Shown: positions 8,610-19,169, counted from the stretch's first letter. The stretch is DNA of 64,000 nt from Clostridium sp. (GCA_031275405.1 JAISOV010000034.1:27877-91876); one strand, 5' to 3'. Notes: a model not told the origin generated them from the sequence alone. Made by a program: numbers and translations.

Positions 8610-9615
8610 CCTCCCCGGCGTTTTCGCCCTCGGCGGGACTTTCCTCGGCGATAGGGGCGGTTTTTTCCGGCTTACCGTAGCGCCAGCCGGAATCCCCGCT
8701 GAGATTCCGCATCAGCAGCTTCCGCGCCGCGCCGAATTCTGCGCCGATCATACCCAGCCCGATCAGCCAAACCCGCATGGCGAATTTCTCGTTTTCAAAG
8801 GCTTCAGGAGCTTTGGCGGTGACGCGCTTTTTCTCTTTCGCCGTTTTACAAAGGGCGGCGATAAATTGGGCGTAGGCAGTGGCGGCGTCACTGTCCGTGT
8901 CGATGGAAAACCAGGGGAATGCGATGCGCTGATCGTCGGGAATTTGAATGGGTAATTCCTCCGCGCCCAGCGCCTTTTTGAGAAGCGCCTCCTTGGCGAG
9001 AACCATCTTGGTCAGGTTGTCGATTGCCTCCGGCGTGAAGCCGTCGAGGGGATATTCGATCACCAGCTGGGTGATTTCCGGCGCTGTATCTGCGGCGTTT
9101 TCCTCGACTGCGGGGGATTCCGGCGCATCGTTTTCAGGAATTTCCTCCGCTGCCGTGGCTTCCGTCGTTTCCTCCACAGGAGCCTCCTCGGATGCAGAGG
9201 GTTTCTCGAAAGGCGCTCCGACCACCGCGAATTCCGTGTGGTGGTTTTCGTCGCTCTTGCTCCAAACCTGCCGCCAGATTCCGTCCGTTTCGTGATCGAA
9301 GTACAATCCGTACCCGGCTGCGCGGGCTTCCTCTGCTGTTTCAAAGTGGTCGTGGATAAGAAGTGTGCCGCGCGGAGTGATGAGGTGGAAGGTTCTGCTC
9401 TGCTCCGGCTCAAAACCGCGCCCGGCAAGCCCCACAAAAAGGTTTAGGTCGTGTTCGCCGGTGACCATCCCGTTTTTGTCGATGTGGTAGCTGCCCACTT
9501 CGTAGGCAAAGGTTGGCGCTCCGAGGTACTTGATCGGCGTGTTTAGAATCTCGCTGATTGCCCCCGCCAGCTTTTTGCGCTCTGTTCCTGTTACATTGAA
9601 TTTGAATTCCTGCAT
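8593..9615 (-). CDS. phage 'virulence-related'-type hypothetical protein with C-terminal domain shared with the amidoligase
   Basis: MQEFKFNVTGTERKKLAGAISEIL... start at CAT 9613-9615 with RBS; C-term NEKFAMRVWLIGLGMIGAEF... Confidence 0.65.
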   Translation of the reverse strand: MQEFKFNVTGTERKKLAGAISEILNTPIKYLGAPTFAYEVGSYHIDKNGMVTGEHDLNLFVGLAGRGFEPEQSRTFHLITPRGTLLIHDHFETAEEARAAGYGLYFDHETDGIWRQVWSKSDENHHTEFAVVGAPFEKPSASEEAPVEETTEATAAEEIPENDAPESPAVEENAADTAPEITQLVIEYPLDGFTPEAIDNLTKMVLAKEALLKKALGAEELPIQIPDDQRIAFPWFSIDTDSDAATAYAQFIAALCKTAKEKKRVTAKAPEAFENEKFAMRVWLIGLGMIGAEFGAARKLLMRNLSGDSGWRYGKPEKTAPIAEESPAEGENAGEVVDHE

Positions 9616-9707
9616 GGTGATTCCTCCTGAAAAAAGTGTTATTTGCCTTTCGGCAGTTACATTAATCACTCTTTTCGGCTGTAATAGCAAGTCACAAAAC
9701 ATGGGTG

Positions 9708-10979
9708 TCAAATATCAATTTCGTGGTACGCAAGCCTCTCTCCGCCACGAAGCAGGAACACACCTTCATCGCTTTTTCGGAATTCAATAAAACGCTTTAC
9801 AATCACATCGCAGTATTTTGGGTCGAGTTCCATTGAACAGTTCGCCCGGTCGGATTGTTCACAGGCAATCAGTGTCGTACCTGAGCCGCCAAACAAATCC
9901 AGCACCGTATCGCCCAGCCGGGAGGAATTGCTCACCGCTTTTCCCGCCAGAGCCACCGGCTTCATGGTGGGGTGTTCCTCCGATTTTTTCGGGCGGGGTA
10001 TCTGCCACAAATCACTTTGCTGCCGATCTTGCAGGGGACAGAGCCGCTTCTCGCCGCCCAGCCAGCCGTACCAAATCGGCTCATATTGCGTGTGGTAGTC
10101 TTTCCGGGAAAGCACAAGGGAGTCCTTTGCCCAGATAATTGTGGACGACCAGTGAAAACCGGCTTCTTTCATCGCGGTCATCACGCTGCCCCATTCCTGT
10201 GCCGACATGACCACATAGGTCATCGCGCCCGGTTCGCACACATTTGCCATCGCTTTGAAGGTCGAAAGCAGGAAGGCGTAAAAATCCTCGGCGGACATTT
10301 TGTCATTGAGAATCTGCCGGGCTTTCCAGCTGGGGTGCTTGGCATCGCCGCCGTAGTCCACGTTCCAAGGCGGATCGGTAAAGACCATCTTCGCCTTCGC
10401 GCCGTCCAGCAGTTTTGCCACGATACCGATATCAGTGGAATCCCCGCACATCAGCCTGTGTCTGCCCAGCAGCCATATATCGCCGGACTGCGTGATCGGC
10501 TCGGTAATTTTTGCGGCTTCCGCATCGCTGTCGAATTCGTCCTCGGTGATCACGCCGAGTTCCCGGTTGTATTTCTGATACAGCTTGTCGAGTTCCGGCA
10601 CTTCAAAGCCGGTGAGATCTACCGGGAATCCGCTTTTTTCCAACTCCTGAAGCAGTTCCGACAGTTTGGGAAAATCAAACTCGCCGCTGATTTTATTCAA
10701 GGCGATGTTCAGTGCCTTTTCCCGCTGCTCATCCAGATTGACCACGACGCAGTCGATTTCCGCATATCCCAGCTGCACCAGCACCTTGAACCGCTGATGT
10801 CCGCCAACGATGTTGCCGGTGCGCTCATTCCAGATGATCGGCTCAACATAGCCGAATTCCTCCACCGAGCGCAGCAGCTTTTCGTATTCGGGATCGCCCG
10901 GTTGCAGGTCTTTTCTTGGGTTATATTTCGCCGGATTCAGCCGGTCAATCGGTATTTTCTGTATGTTCATTTGCTCCAT
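9708..10979 (-). CDS. ParB-like N-terminal domain fused to DNA N-4/N-6 methylase
   Basis: IPIDRLNPAKYNPRKDL...GGHQRFKVL (ParB-like) plus FTDPPWNVDY (DPPW) and DLFGGSGTTLIACE motifs. Confidence 0.93.
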   Translation of the reverse strand: MEQMNIQKIPIDRLNPAKYNPRKDLQPGDPEYEKLLRSVEEFGYVEPIIWNERTGNIVGGHQRFKVLVQLGYAEIDCVVVNLDEQREKALNIALNKISGEFDFPKLSELLQELEKSGFPVDLTGFEVPELDKLYQKYNRELGVITEDEFDSDAEAAKITEPITQSGDIWLLGRHRLMCGDSTDIGIVAKLLDGAKAKMVFTDPPWNVDYGGDAKHPSWKARQILNDKMSAEDFYAFLLSTFKAMANVCEPGAMTYVVMSAQEWGSVMTAMKEAGFHWSSTIIWAKDSLVLSRKDYHTQYEPIWYGWLGGEKRLCPLQDRQQSDLWQIPRPKKSEEHPTMKPVALAGKAVSNSSRLGDTVLDLFGGSGTTLIACEQSDRANCSMELDPKYCDVIVKRFIEFRKSDEGVFLLRGGERLAYHEIDI

Positions 10980-11523
10980 GATCCGGCTCTCCCTTCGGTC
11001 GTTTTTTGCGGATACGCCCACCCATGATGGCTGTCATCAAGTCTTCTTCGGGGTTGGTGAGCAGCTTTTCGCTGTTGCGGGAAACCACATCCCAGATGCC
11101 GCCCCATGTCAGCGCCACATTTTTTTGCAGCTTCAGCATCGCCTCTGTGAAGCCGGTAATCACCGCTTCTTTTTTGTCGTTGAGGGCAACGATGGCGGTT
11201 TTCGAAAGCGCGTACTGCGCGTCAATCAGATAATATTTCGCCAGAACGTACTCGCATATATTTTCAACCGGGATCAAATTCAGACACCCGGACGGCTCAA
11301 GGTGGTCGAGAGTTCTCTCGAAAATTTCCTCCAGCGTGATGATATGGTTCAGGGCGGGCTTTTGCATGAATTTCAGATATTCCGGCATCTTTGGTCTGGC
11401 GTTCTCAGCGCCGCTGAATTCCACCTTTGTCAGCGGACGGTGTCCCGGATTACCCGCCGCCAGCTTCTCCGCCAGCGGTTTCGGCTTTCGTCCCGCGCCT
11501 TTTCGCGCTCCGCCTCGCGGCAT
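10945..11523 (-). CDS. phage terminase small subunit, P27-like
   Basis: MPRGGARKGAGRKPKPLAEKLAAGNPGHRPLT...; adjacent to methylase/terminase genes. Confidence 0.8.
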   Translation of the reverse strand: MPRGGARKGAGRKPKPLAEKLAAGNPGHRPLTKVEFSGAENARPKMPEYLKFMQKPALNHIITLEEIFERTLDHLEPSGCLNLIPVENICEYVLAKYYLIDAQYALSKTAIVALNDKKEAVITGFTEAMLKLQKNVALTWGGIWDVVSRNSEKLLTNPEEDLMTAIMGGRIRKKRPKGEPDHGANEHTENTD

Positions 11524-11905
11524 AACATCACCTCCTGCAAAAAGATTGGTCTTTTCAAAGCATATGCGGTGGCTTTCAAAAAGTTGCAGTTTTCATGCGC
11601 TTTTGTCGCTGCCTGTCCGTTTGCGGCGGTTCTTGTCCGCGCCCGTTCTGCCCGGTTTCCCGGCTTTTTCACTGCCAAAAATCCTTTGGATTCCGAGATT
11701 TTCCGACTAAACAGCCTGTACATTCTTTGAAAAAAGCTGACTTGTTTGAAAAACGGCTCGTCTGGCACGTTTTTCAAAAGCAAAAACCCGCTGAAATAGC
11801 GGGTTTCTGAATGTTTTTGATATTTTTGAATTCGCGGGAGTAGTGTACGAAACCCTGCCGCGCTGTCCGCTAAAAGGCTGTAGAGATTACGATCCCCCCT
11901 TGGGG

Positions 11906-12259
11906 TCAGCGGTCAGAGTTGGTATCAGAGAGAGTGATTGCGGAATGGCAGGGCTTGCAAAGGGCGCGAAGGTTGGAGTCATCATGTGTGCCGCCGTCGG
12001 TGACCGGCTTGATATGATGGACTTCCTCGGCTGGAACGTGCCGACCGTGAGCAAGGCAGCTCTCGCAAAGCGGATGCTTCTGGATGTACAAGTCACGGAT
12101 GGTATGCCAACGTCGACCGTAAACTTTGTTAGAGTCAGGGCGGCGGCGGTATTGGTTGTACTCACGGTTCGCTTGCGAAGCATGGACTTCGCAGTACCGG
12201 TTGTGGGTCAGGTTCGGACAGCCGGGGTAAGCGCAGGGCTTCTTGGGTTTATAGGGCAT
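11906..12259 (-). CDS. HNH endonuclease
   Basis: MPYKPKKPCAYPGCP...CESCLAHGRHVPAEEVHHIKPVTDGGTHDDSNLRALCKPCH. Confidence 0.92.
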   Translation of the reverse strand: MPYKPKKPCAYPGCPNLTHNRYCEVHASQANREYNQYRRRPDSNKVYGRRWHTIRDLYIQKHPLCESCLAHGRHVPAEEVHHIKPVTDGGTHDDSNLRALCKPCHSAITLSDTNSDR

Positions 12260-12512
12260 GGATAACACCTCCTTTGGGTTGCCGAGCGGACGGAGCGGAG
12301 ATAGCGGACTTTCGGGGGGTACATTAATATATATCTTTTTTTCTGAGTTCAATTCTTTTCTGGCGATTAGAAGATAAAGGTTGCGGCAGTCCGTTCACTC
12401 CGCGCAAAACCCGCACGGTCGGGAAAAACTCCGTTCTAAAGTCCGCGCAAAGCCGCGCCGAGTCCGCGCCGACGAGCGCCGAAAAAAACCGCCCGAATAT
12501 TGTCGGGGCAGG

Positions 12513-15026
12513 TCATAACAAGCGAATGCCGCGCCATGTTTTTCGCCGGGTGAGTGTGTCCTGTCCGCGCTCCAATCCCCGAATACCATCCACATCCTTG
12601 TTGAAACGAATTTGTGAGACAACCTTGTGTCCGTTTGTGCCGCAATATTCCTGATAAGCGGCGTAGAGGTCTTCCCGCAGAATCTCTGCTCTGCCATCGA
12701 TCTCACAGCATTCGCCAATGAACGCCAGCACACTGCTGTTCTCGGCTTTGTAGATTTCCAGTTCGGCGCGGGTGGCGTCGGTTTCTGAGAAACGGAAGTT
12801 TTTCTCCATCAGCCGTTTCAGCCCAACAAGCGCCCACATCAGAATGCCATCGGCTTCCACCATCAGCTTTTCCTTGAGGTTGCCGTCCTTCTTATCGTCA
12901 GGTATAGTGTGGTCGAAGCGGATCAGGGTCAGTCGGCGGTAGAAGCCGTCCGAGCGGTCGGTGTAGTTTTTCGGAATGTTGTTGCAGGAAAACAGCAACC
13001 GGCAGAACGGCTTGAAGGAAAAATACTCCTTGAATTTATGCTGTGCGGATATATAGTCCTCGCCGGTGATCGCCTTAAATGTTCCCGTGTCCCGGATGTT
13101 CTCGCTGGGCAAATCCGCAAAGATATTTGCCAGCTTGCCGAACAGCTGAACCGTGGCGAATTTCTCATCCAGCGCTTGCCATGTCAGATTGGATACATTT
13201 TCGTGCCGCAAGAGGATATCCTGCACCACATATAAAAAGGTAGACTTCCCGCTGTCCGGCTTGCCGATCATCACGAAGGATTTCTGAGCCTTATTGATGG
13301 GGATCAGGAAGTATCCCATAATTTCCTGTATCAGAGGGGTCTCGCTTTCCGGCAGCACATCGTTTAAGTATCGTAAAAATACAGGGCATTTCGCTTCCGG
13401 GTCGTAGCTGCCGCCAAGCCGAATGGTTGACAGGATACCGGGATCGTGAGGGAGCAGCTCATCGGTCATCACATTATACAGCCCGTTTTTTAAGTTGATC
13501 AGGTAAGGGTTTACGTTTATTTCCCTGACTGTCTTATCCACAAGAATCTGCCATTGCCATTCGGCGTCCCGAATATCAACGGCGGTGGCATAACGGGAGT
13601 TCATAAAAGAACGCACCCGGCGCTGCGCGGTTTTGTCATTCTTTGCCGCATACACGCCGTCTTCATAAAAATAATAGCTGTCGCCGCAATAAATGACATG
13701 ATCGGTTTCGGCGAGGTAGTCGGCAAGCACACCGGGCAAAAAACGCCACGAGCCGCGATTGGTGATTTCATACCAGTCCGGCACATCATCGCCCTGCTTG
13801 ATTTTCCGTGCTTCCTTGGTTGCTGAGAAAGCGTTGTACAGTTCCTTTTGGAAGCCCGGAAGCGCTTTAATGTCCGCCGCCTTGAAACCGAAATACTCCT
13901 TGATGTTATTGTTGATGAAAACCTCTGCCTTGCCGGGCGGGATATTGTACATATACCGATCCACAAACCAGTGTGCCAGTTCAATATCAACAGCGGGGTT
14001 GTGTTTCGGTTTGAGGAAAGCCAGCGCCTTGGTCAGGTCGGCTGCCTCCAGCGGAAAAAACGCAAGCCCTGCCGGAGCTTTACATCGGCAAGAGCCATCC
14101 TTCATCTTCGGGCAAACGAAGCCACGTTCGGCGATTTTGGCGCAAGTGATAGGCTTCGTGCCGGATTTAAAAAAGTGGTCGATTTTCGACCCAGTATGCT
14201 GTGCGTTATATTTCGGATACGGTTTCGACAGCTTATGGATGGCGTCCTCGCCGCCCTCGAATACCGCCAGATTGGTAATCATGGCGTACCAGTCGGGTTC
14301 GGACAGGGTTTTCGCGTTGCGCTTACAGTGCTGGAGAAATTGGCATCGTCTGCCGACCACCACCAGCCCTTTTTGTGTACCTCTGCCGCTTATAGCAAAG
14401 GACTTCTTTGCCGGGGACACTGCTTCTTCCGAGATTTCCGGCAAAACATCCGACAGTTCTTTTTGGGTATACCGAAGTTCCGGATTGTACTTGATGCATT
14501 CCACTGGGATCGGTTCTTCCTTGCAGTGGTTGAAACCCGGAATTCGGAACACCCGGCTTTCGTTCACACAAGCCGGATCAGCACCAAAGTGCGCGATCAG
14601 CTGCCGCTGCACATAGCGGAAGCGCTCCACGGTCGCTTTTTTCATCAGCCAGCAGTGCAGGGATTTCCGGGTTTTTACGATCAAGGACGGTTCTAACGGG
14701 AAGGCTTGAATCCGTTCCAGCTGCTCCTCCAGCGAAAGGTTGTCGCATTCCATGAATTGCGCGTTGATGCGCTTAATATCCGCATCCTCATGCCCGCCTT
14801 GGTTGATGACAAAGTAAATCCCGCGATTCTGAGCATTATGCTCATGCAGATTTTGCAGGATGGCATCGAAGCGCCCTTGTGTTACTTCCAGCTTTTGCCC
14901 GGAGAAGGCGCTGTCCGATCTGTCCGAAAATATCCGCAGACATACGGTTTCTTCCGGTTCAAAAAACGCACTCAGAAATTCTTCCGGCGATATTTGAAGC
15001 GGCGTAAGGGAATAGTTATTCTTCAT
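12513..15026 (-). CDS. phage primase/helicase, D5/VirE-like
   Basis: SFVMIGKPDSGKSTFLYVVQDIL Walker A, LLFSCNNIPKNYTDRSDGFYRRLTLI; start MKNNYSLTPL. Confidence 0.9.
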   Translation of the reverse strand: MKNNYSLTPLQISPEEFLSAFFEPEETVCLRIFSDRSDSAFSGQKLEVTQGRFDAILQNLHEHNAQNRGIYFVINQGGHEDADIKRINAQFMECDNLSLEEQLERIQAFPLEPSLIVKTRKSLHCWLMKKATVERFRYVQRQLIAHFGADPACVNESRVFRIPGFNHCKEEPIPVECIKYNPELRYTQKELSDVLPEISEEAVSPAKKSFAISGRGTQKGLVVVGRRCQFLQHCKRNAKTLSEPDWYAMITNLAVFEGGEDAIHKLSKPYPKYNAQHTGSKIDHFFKSGTKPITCAKIAERGFVCPKMKDGSCRCKAPAGLAFFPLEAADLTKALAFLKPKHNPAVDIELAHWFVDRYMYNIPPGKAEVFINNNIKEYFGFKAADIKALPGFQKELYNAFSATKEARKIKQGDDVPDWYEITNRGSWRFLPGVLADYLAETDHVIYCGDSYYFYEDGVYAAKNDKTAQRRVRSFMNSRYATAVDIRDAEWQWQILVDKTVREINVNPYLINLKNGLYNVMTDELLPHDPGILSTIRLGGSYDPEAKCPVFLRYLNDVLPESETPLIQEIMGYFLIPINKAQKSFVMIGKPDSGKSTFLYVVQDILLRHENVSNLTWQALDEKFATVQLFGKLANIFADLPSENIRDTGTFKAITGEDYISAQHKFKEYFSFKPFCRLLFSCNNIPKNYTDRSDGFYRRLTLIRFDHTIPDDKKDGNLKEKLMVEADGILMWALVGLKRLMEKNFRFSETDATRAELEIYKAENSSVLAFIGECCEIDGRAEILREDLYAAYQEYCGTNGHKVVSQIRFNKDVDGIRGLERGQDTLTRRKTWRGIRLL

Positions 15027-16947
15027 AATCGTCGAATTCCTCCAATTCGCCGAAGCGCCCTCCATATGCCGCCTCCGCGACAATCGGGATTGAAAACGCC
15101 TCAAAAGGCTTCGTTTCCATACAGTTTTTAATATAAAAAACGGCTTCTTTCAGGCGGTTTTGGGGTAATTCAAACACCAATTCATCGTGAATTTGCAGGA
15201 TAGGACAAAGCCAAGTCCGTTCGGAAAGCCCAAGGACAATCCTTCCCATAGCCAGTTTCAGGATGTCTGCCGCCGTGCCTTGAATGGGCGTGTTCATTGC
15301 TACTCGCTGATTGAAAGCCATGATGTTCCAATTGGGCGAGGTGATACCGGGCAAAGCCCGCCGTCTGCCCAGCCACGTTTCCGTGTACTTTCTGAATTCC
15401 GCGCGTTTTTTCGTTTCCTCCTGCCAGCGGGAAAGTCTGGGATACCCGGCTTTCAGGTTGCGGATGATGGTCTCGCATTCGGCAAGGGAAACATCCAGTC
15501 CAGCTTTGAATTTCAGCGTTTTTTGCAGCCCCTTTGGGAACAAACCGAAAAATGTACCGAAATTGCAGTTCTTGGCAATGGTGCGCCGTTCCTTGTAGTT
15601 CGGCGCGTTTTTATCGGAGGCTTCTTCCAAAGGAATTTTGTAGATGACAGCGGTGGTCAGGGCATGGATATCCCCGCCGGAACGGTAAGTTTCCAGCATC
15701 TTTTCGTCTTTGCAGTAGAACGCGCCGACGCGCAGTTCAATCTGGGAAAAGTCCAGCGACAGCAGGATTTTTCCCTCTGGGGCAGTGATGAAGTTACGCA
15801 CTCCGATGTCATCTGCACCGGCGCGGGGCATATTCTGGCAGTTCGGATTTTTAGAAGCAAAGCGCCCTGTTTCCGTCGCAAGGGGCATCAGATCAGGATG
15901 GATGCGCCCGGTGGCATTGTTGACATAGCGCAAATATCCGTCGATGTAAGTGGATTTAATCTTGCCCCAATGCCGGTAGTCCTGCACCAGTTCAAACAGC
16001 CGCACCAGTTCGGGGCGCTCCTTCTGGCAATGCTCCTTCAGCAGAATCAACGCCTCATCGTCCAGCGCATCCTGTTCTTTTGCGGTCTGCTTAACCTTTG
16101 GTAGCTTCAGACGGTCGAACAGATATTTTTTGAAAGCGGCTGTGCTGGCGTTTGCGCCGATGGAGATATCTCCAATGATGAAGGCGATATCCTTCCGAAG
16201 CTGGGTCAGCTTTTCCTCCGCTTCCTTGCTTTTCTCTTCCATGAGAGTGCGGTCGAGGGGAAGTCCGTTATATCGCATGATGCCCACATACACGGCGGTG
16301 GGCGATTCGATTTTTTCCACTACATAGCGATGCTTGGGCAGGAAGCGGTCAAACCAGCCGTTCAGCAGATGATACAGTCGCAGAGCATAATCCGAGTCGG
16401 CACAAGCGTACCGCACGGTTTTCTCGGACTTCGGGTCGAGTTCATCAAAATGCAAGCCGCCCACGGTGTCCGAATAGGACGGCAGCTGCTCATGGAAATA
16501 CTCCGGCACAAGGGTTTTCAGACCGCAGTCGCCGAGGGAACGGAGTTCTTTCTCATTTTTATACACCAGCTGCGCCGCCGCGATGGTATCGTAGCACGGC
16601 TCCTGAACCACAATGCCCCGTGCATAGAGAAATTGACTCTCGAAGGCGAGGTTGTGGGCGATTTTAGTGACGGACGCGCCGGTGAAAAAATCAGCCAGCC
16701 ACGCCCAGATTTCTGTCAGTCCTTCAGCATTCTGTCCCACACGGTGAGCGATGGGCAAATACACACCGCTGCCTTCGGCAACCGAAAAGCTGATCCCGAC
16801 AATATGGGATTTATGGGCATCCAATGCGGCTTTATCTTCATTCCTGTATTTTTCGTCCGGCGCGGTTTCGAAGTCGAAAGCGACGAGGGGTGCGCTGGAC
16901 AGATAGGTTTGTAATTGCTGTAGGGTATAAATGGATTTATACAGCAT
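15016..16947 (-). CDS. phage family-A DNA polymerase
   Basis: PNCQNMPRAG, LSLDFSQIELRVGAFY, IAKNCNFGTFFG, AFNQRVAMNTPIQGTAADILKLAM, LQIHDELVFEL. Confidence 0.96.
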   Translation of the reverse strand: MLYKSIYTLQQLQTYLSSAPLVAFDFETAPDEKYRNEDKAALDAHKSHIVGISFSVAEGSGVYLPIAHRVGQNAEGLTEIWAWLADFFTGASVTKIAHNLAFESQFLYARGIVVQEPCYDTIAAAQLVYKNEKELRSLGDCGLKTLVPEYFHEQLPSYSDTVGGLHFDELDPKSEKTVRYACADSDYALRLYHLLNGWFDRFLPKHRYVVEKIESPTAVYVGIMRYNGLPLDRTLMEEKSKEAEEKLTQLRKDIAFIIGDISIGANASTAAFKKYLFDRLKLPKVKQTAKEQDALDDEALILLKEHCQKERPELVRLFELVQDYRHWGKIKSTYIDGYLRYVNNATGRIHPDLMPLATETGRFASKNPNCQNMPRAGADDIGVRNFITAPEGKILLSLDFSQIELRVGAFYCKDEKMLETYRSGGDIHALTTAVIYKIPLEEASDKNAPNYKERRTIAKNCNFGTFFGLFPKGLQKTLKFKAGLDVSLAECETIIRNLKAGYPRLSRWQEETKKRAEFRKYTETWLGRRRALPGITSPNWNIMAFNQRVAMNTPIQGTAADILKLAMGRIVLGLSERTWLCPILQIHDELVFELPQNRLKEAVFYIKNCMETKPFEAFSIPIVAEAAYGGRFGELEEFDDYEE

Positions 16948-17108
16948 AATTCGCCTCCTTTGACACAATGCCTAAGTATATTCATATGACGAAAGAGGCG
17001 TGAAAAAATGTTGTCCATGTGTAATTGCGGCAGAATTTTCTGTTTTTCACGTTTTGATGTCTTGCATTCTGATACACCATATGTTATACTATATGATGGA
17101 GGTGATGT

Positions 17109-17327
17109 ATGTTGACTATCAGTGAAGCACTAAAAGTGATTCGACAAGAACTAAACATCTCTCAAGAAACCCTCGCAAGAGATTTGAATGTAAGTTATGG
17201 AACACTCAATCGCTGGGAGAACAATAAAGTGAAGCCCAGCCGATTAGCAATGGACAAGATAAAGGCATACTGCGCCGAAAATGGCATTACCAGCGAAATT
17301 CGAGAAGAGTTAGAAAAATACAGATGA
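17109..17327 (+). CDS. XRE-family HTH regulator
   Basis: SEALKVIRQELNISQETLARDLNVSYGTLNRWENNKVKPSRLA. Confidence 0.9.
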   Translation: MLTISEALKVIRQELNISQETLARDLNVSYGTLNRWENNKVKPSRLAMDKIKAYCAENGITSEIREELEKYR

Positions 17328-17414
17328 AATTGTTGCAAAATGGTGAGAATGGGCAAACACCACCAAATGAACAACAAAGAGTCCAGTTAATAAGAAAGAG
17401 GGGGCGGGGTTATT

Positions 17415-17660
17415 ATGGCGCAGATTGATCTATCAAGAACAAAAAGGATTGATAAGAATCGGAATGTAGTGCATGATAAAGTGTCTTGCACCTACACGGC
17501 ATTTGAAAATGCAGGTAATAAATATATACAAATTGATACATATGGACGCGTGGAGCGAGAAACACCTGAAAAATTAAGCCAATCTTTGCAGTTTGACAAG
17601 GAGTCAGCTAAGTTCCTTGTTGATTTACTGATCAGGGAGTTCAATTTGAACTTGATGTAG
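17415..17660 (+). CDS. small hypothetical protein of defence locus
   Basis: 81 aa ORF between XRE and GHKL ATPase genes, RBS gggggcgggg upstream. Confidence 0.55.
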   Translation: MAQIDLSRTKRIDKNRNVVHDKVSCTYTAFENAGNKYIQIDTYGRVERETPEKLSQSLQFDKESAKFLVDLLIREFNLNLM

Positions 17661-17693
17661 TAGAGAAAGAGGAAAGGAGTTGTTAGGCATAAC

Positions 17694-19169
17694 ATGAGAA
17701 CAGTTAATCTGCCGCCCTATGCACCGACACTAATTGAATCAACACGCGCCATCGGCTATACACTGGATGCGGCAATTGCTGATATCGTAGATAACAGCAT
17801 CTCCGCCTCGGCTTCTTGCGTGGATATTTTTTTCTTTCCAGTGGGAGATTCTTATATAGCGATTTTAGATGATGGTCAAGGGATGAATGCGGATGAACTT
17901 GAAAAAGCCATGCGTTACGGCAGCCAAAACCCCAAGGAGAAACGAGATGCTGATGATTTAGGACGTTTCGGATTGGGCTTGAAAACGGCATCACTGTCAC
18001 AATGCCGAACACTTACCGTCGTAAGTAAACAAAAAGGACATATTGAAGCTCGTTGTTGGGATATTGACCATGTTATTGAATCGTATGACTGGTCACTTAT
18101 AGCTTTCGATTCCGAAGAAGAAATAAACGCGATTCCTCGTATTTCTGAGTTGAAGCAATTGGATTCTGGGACTCTTGTTGTTTGGCAAAATCTCGATAGA
18201 CTAAAAGTTGGAGAAATAGATTTCAGCCGTTCTATGGCTAAAAAGATGGATGATGTCCGTTCTCATATTTCTCTTGTGTTTCACCGTTACATAAGTGGGG
18301 AGCCGGGATTAAAACGAATGCAAATCAAAATGAATAATACCATCGTTGAACCCGCAGACCCGTTTCTTTCCAAAAGAAACACTCAAGTCATGGCTGATGA
18401 AATTCTCAACATAGAAGGTTCAAAGGTTTTGGTACGCCCATATATTTTGCCTCATATATCAAACTTGAGCAATGAAGAAATTTCCGCTCTTGGAGGCAAA
18501 GAAGGGCTTCGTAAGTGTCAGGGGTTTTATATATACAGAAACAAGCGGCTCCTTGTATGGGGAACTTGGTTCAGAATGATGCATCAAGCCGAGCTTTCGA
18601 AGCTGGCGCGTGTTCAGGTAGATATACCGAATGAGTTGGATGACCTATGGACGCTTGACATAAAGAAATCAACTGCTATGCCACCGGAAGAAGTGAGAAA
18701 TAATCTTACTTCCGTAATCGAGCGGCTTGCAGAACATAGCAAGCGCACATGGGTATTTCGTGGAAAAAAAGAAACGCAAGATTCAGTAGTCCATGTTTGG
18801 CAACGTTTTAAGGGAAAACAGGGCGGATCGTATTATGCCATAAATCGAGATCATCCGTTGGTTGAAGTTTTCGTAGATTCTCCGCTACAGATGAAGCGAA
18901 ATATCGAAAACCTTTTGAAAGCAATTGAGACGGGGCTTCCGTTGAGTTCGCTTTATTTAGACTTAAACTCAGACAAGCCCATTGAAAACGATGTCGACAC
19001 TCCCCAGCAGGAAGTGGAAGTGTTATTGCAGGGATTACTATCTCAAATAACAACGAATGCTGGCAAAAAAGAATTACTTGATAGACTCGCTGTTTCTGAG
19101 CCGTTTATCAGCTTTCCTAAACTTATTGAAAAATACCGGATTGGAGGCAATATAAATGGCAACAACTAA
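17694..19169 (+). CDS. GHKL/HATPase_c_3 ATPase (MutL/Hsp90-like), Mza-like component
   Basis: AIADIVDNSISA (Bergerat N box), AILDDGQGM, DDLGRFGLGLKTASLSQC. Confidence 0.88.
   Translation: MRTVNLPPYAPTLIESTRAIGYTLDAAIADIVDNSISASASCVDIFFFPVGDSYIAILDDGQGMNADELEKAMRYGSQNPKEKRDADDLGRFGLGLKTASLSQCRTLTVVSKQKGHIEARCWDIDHVIESYDWSLIAFDSEEEINAIPRISELKQLDSGTLVVWQNLDRLKVGEIDFSRSMAKKMDDVRSHISLVFHRYISGEPGLKRMQIKMNNTIVEPADPFLSKRNTQVMADEILNIEGSKVLVRPYILPHISNLSNEEISALGGKEGLRKCQGFYIYRNKRLLVWGTWFRMMHQAELSKLARVQVDIPNELDDLWTLDIKKSTAMPPEEVRNNLTSVIERLAEHSKRTWVFRGKKETQDSVVHVWQRFKGKQGGSYYAINRDHPLVEVFVDSPLQMKRNIENLLKAIETGLPLSSLYLDLNSDKPIENDVDTPQQEVEVLLQGLLSQITTNAGKKELLDRLAVSEPFISFPKLIEKYRIGGNINGNN

Noticed and set aside
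9972-11027. 351-aa + strand ORF opposite the ParB-methylase
   Set aside because: Antisense of a strongly supported gene; no recognisable motifs.
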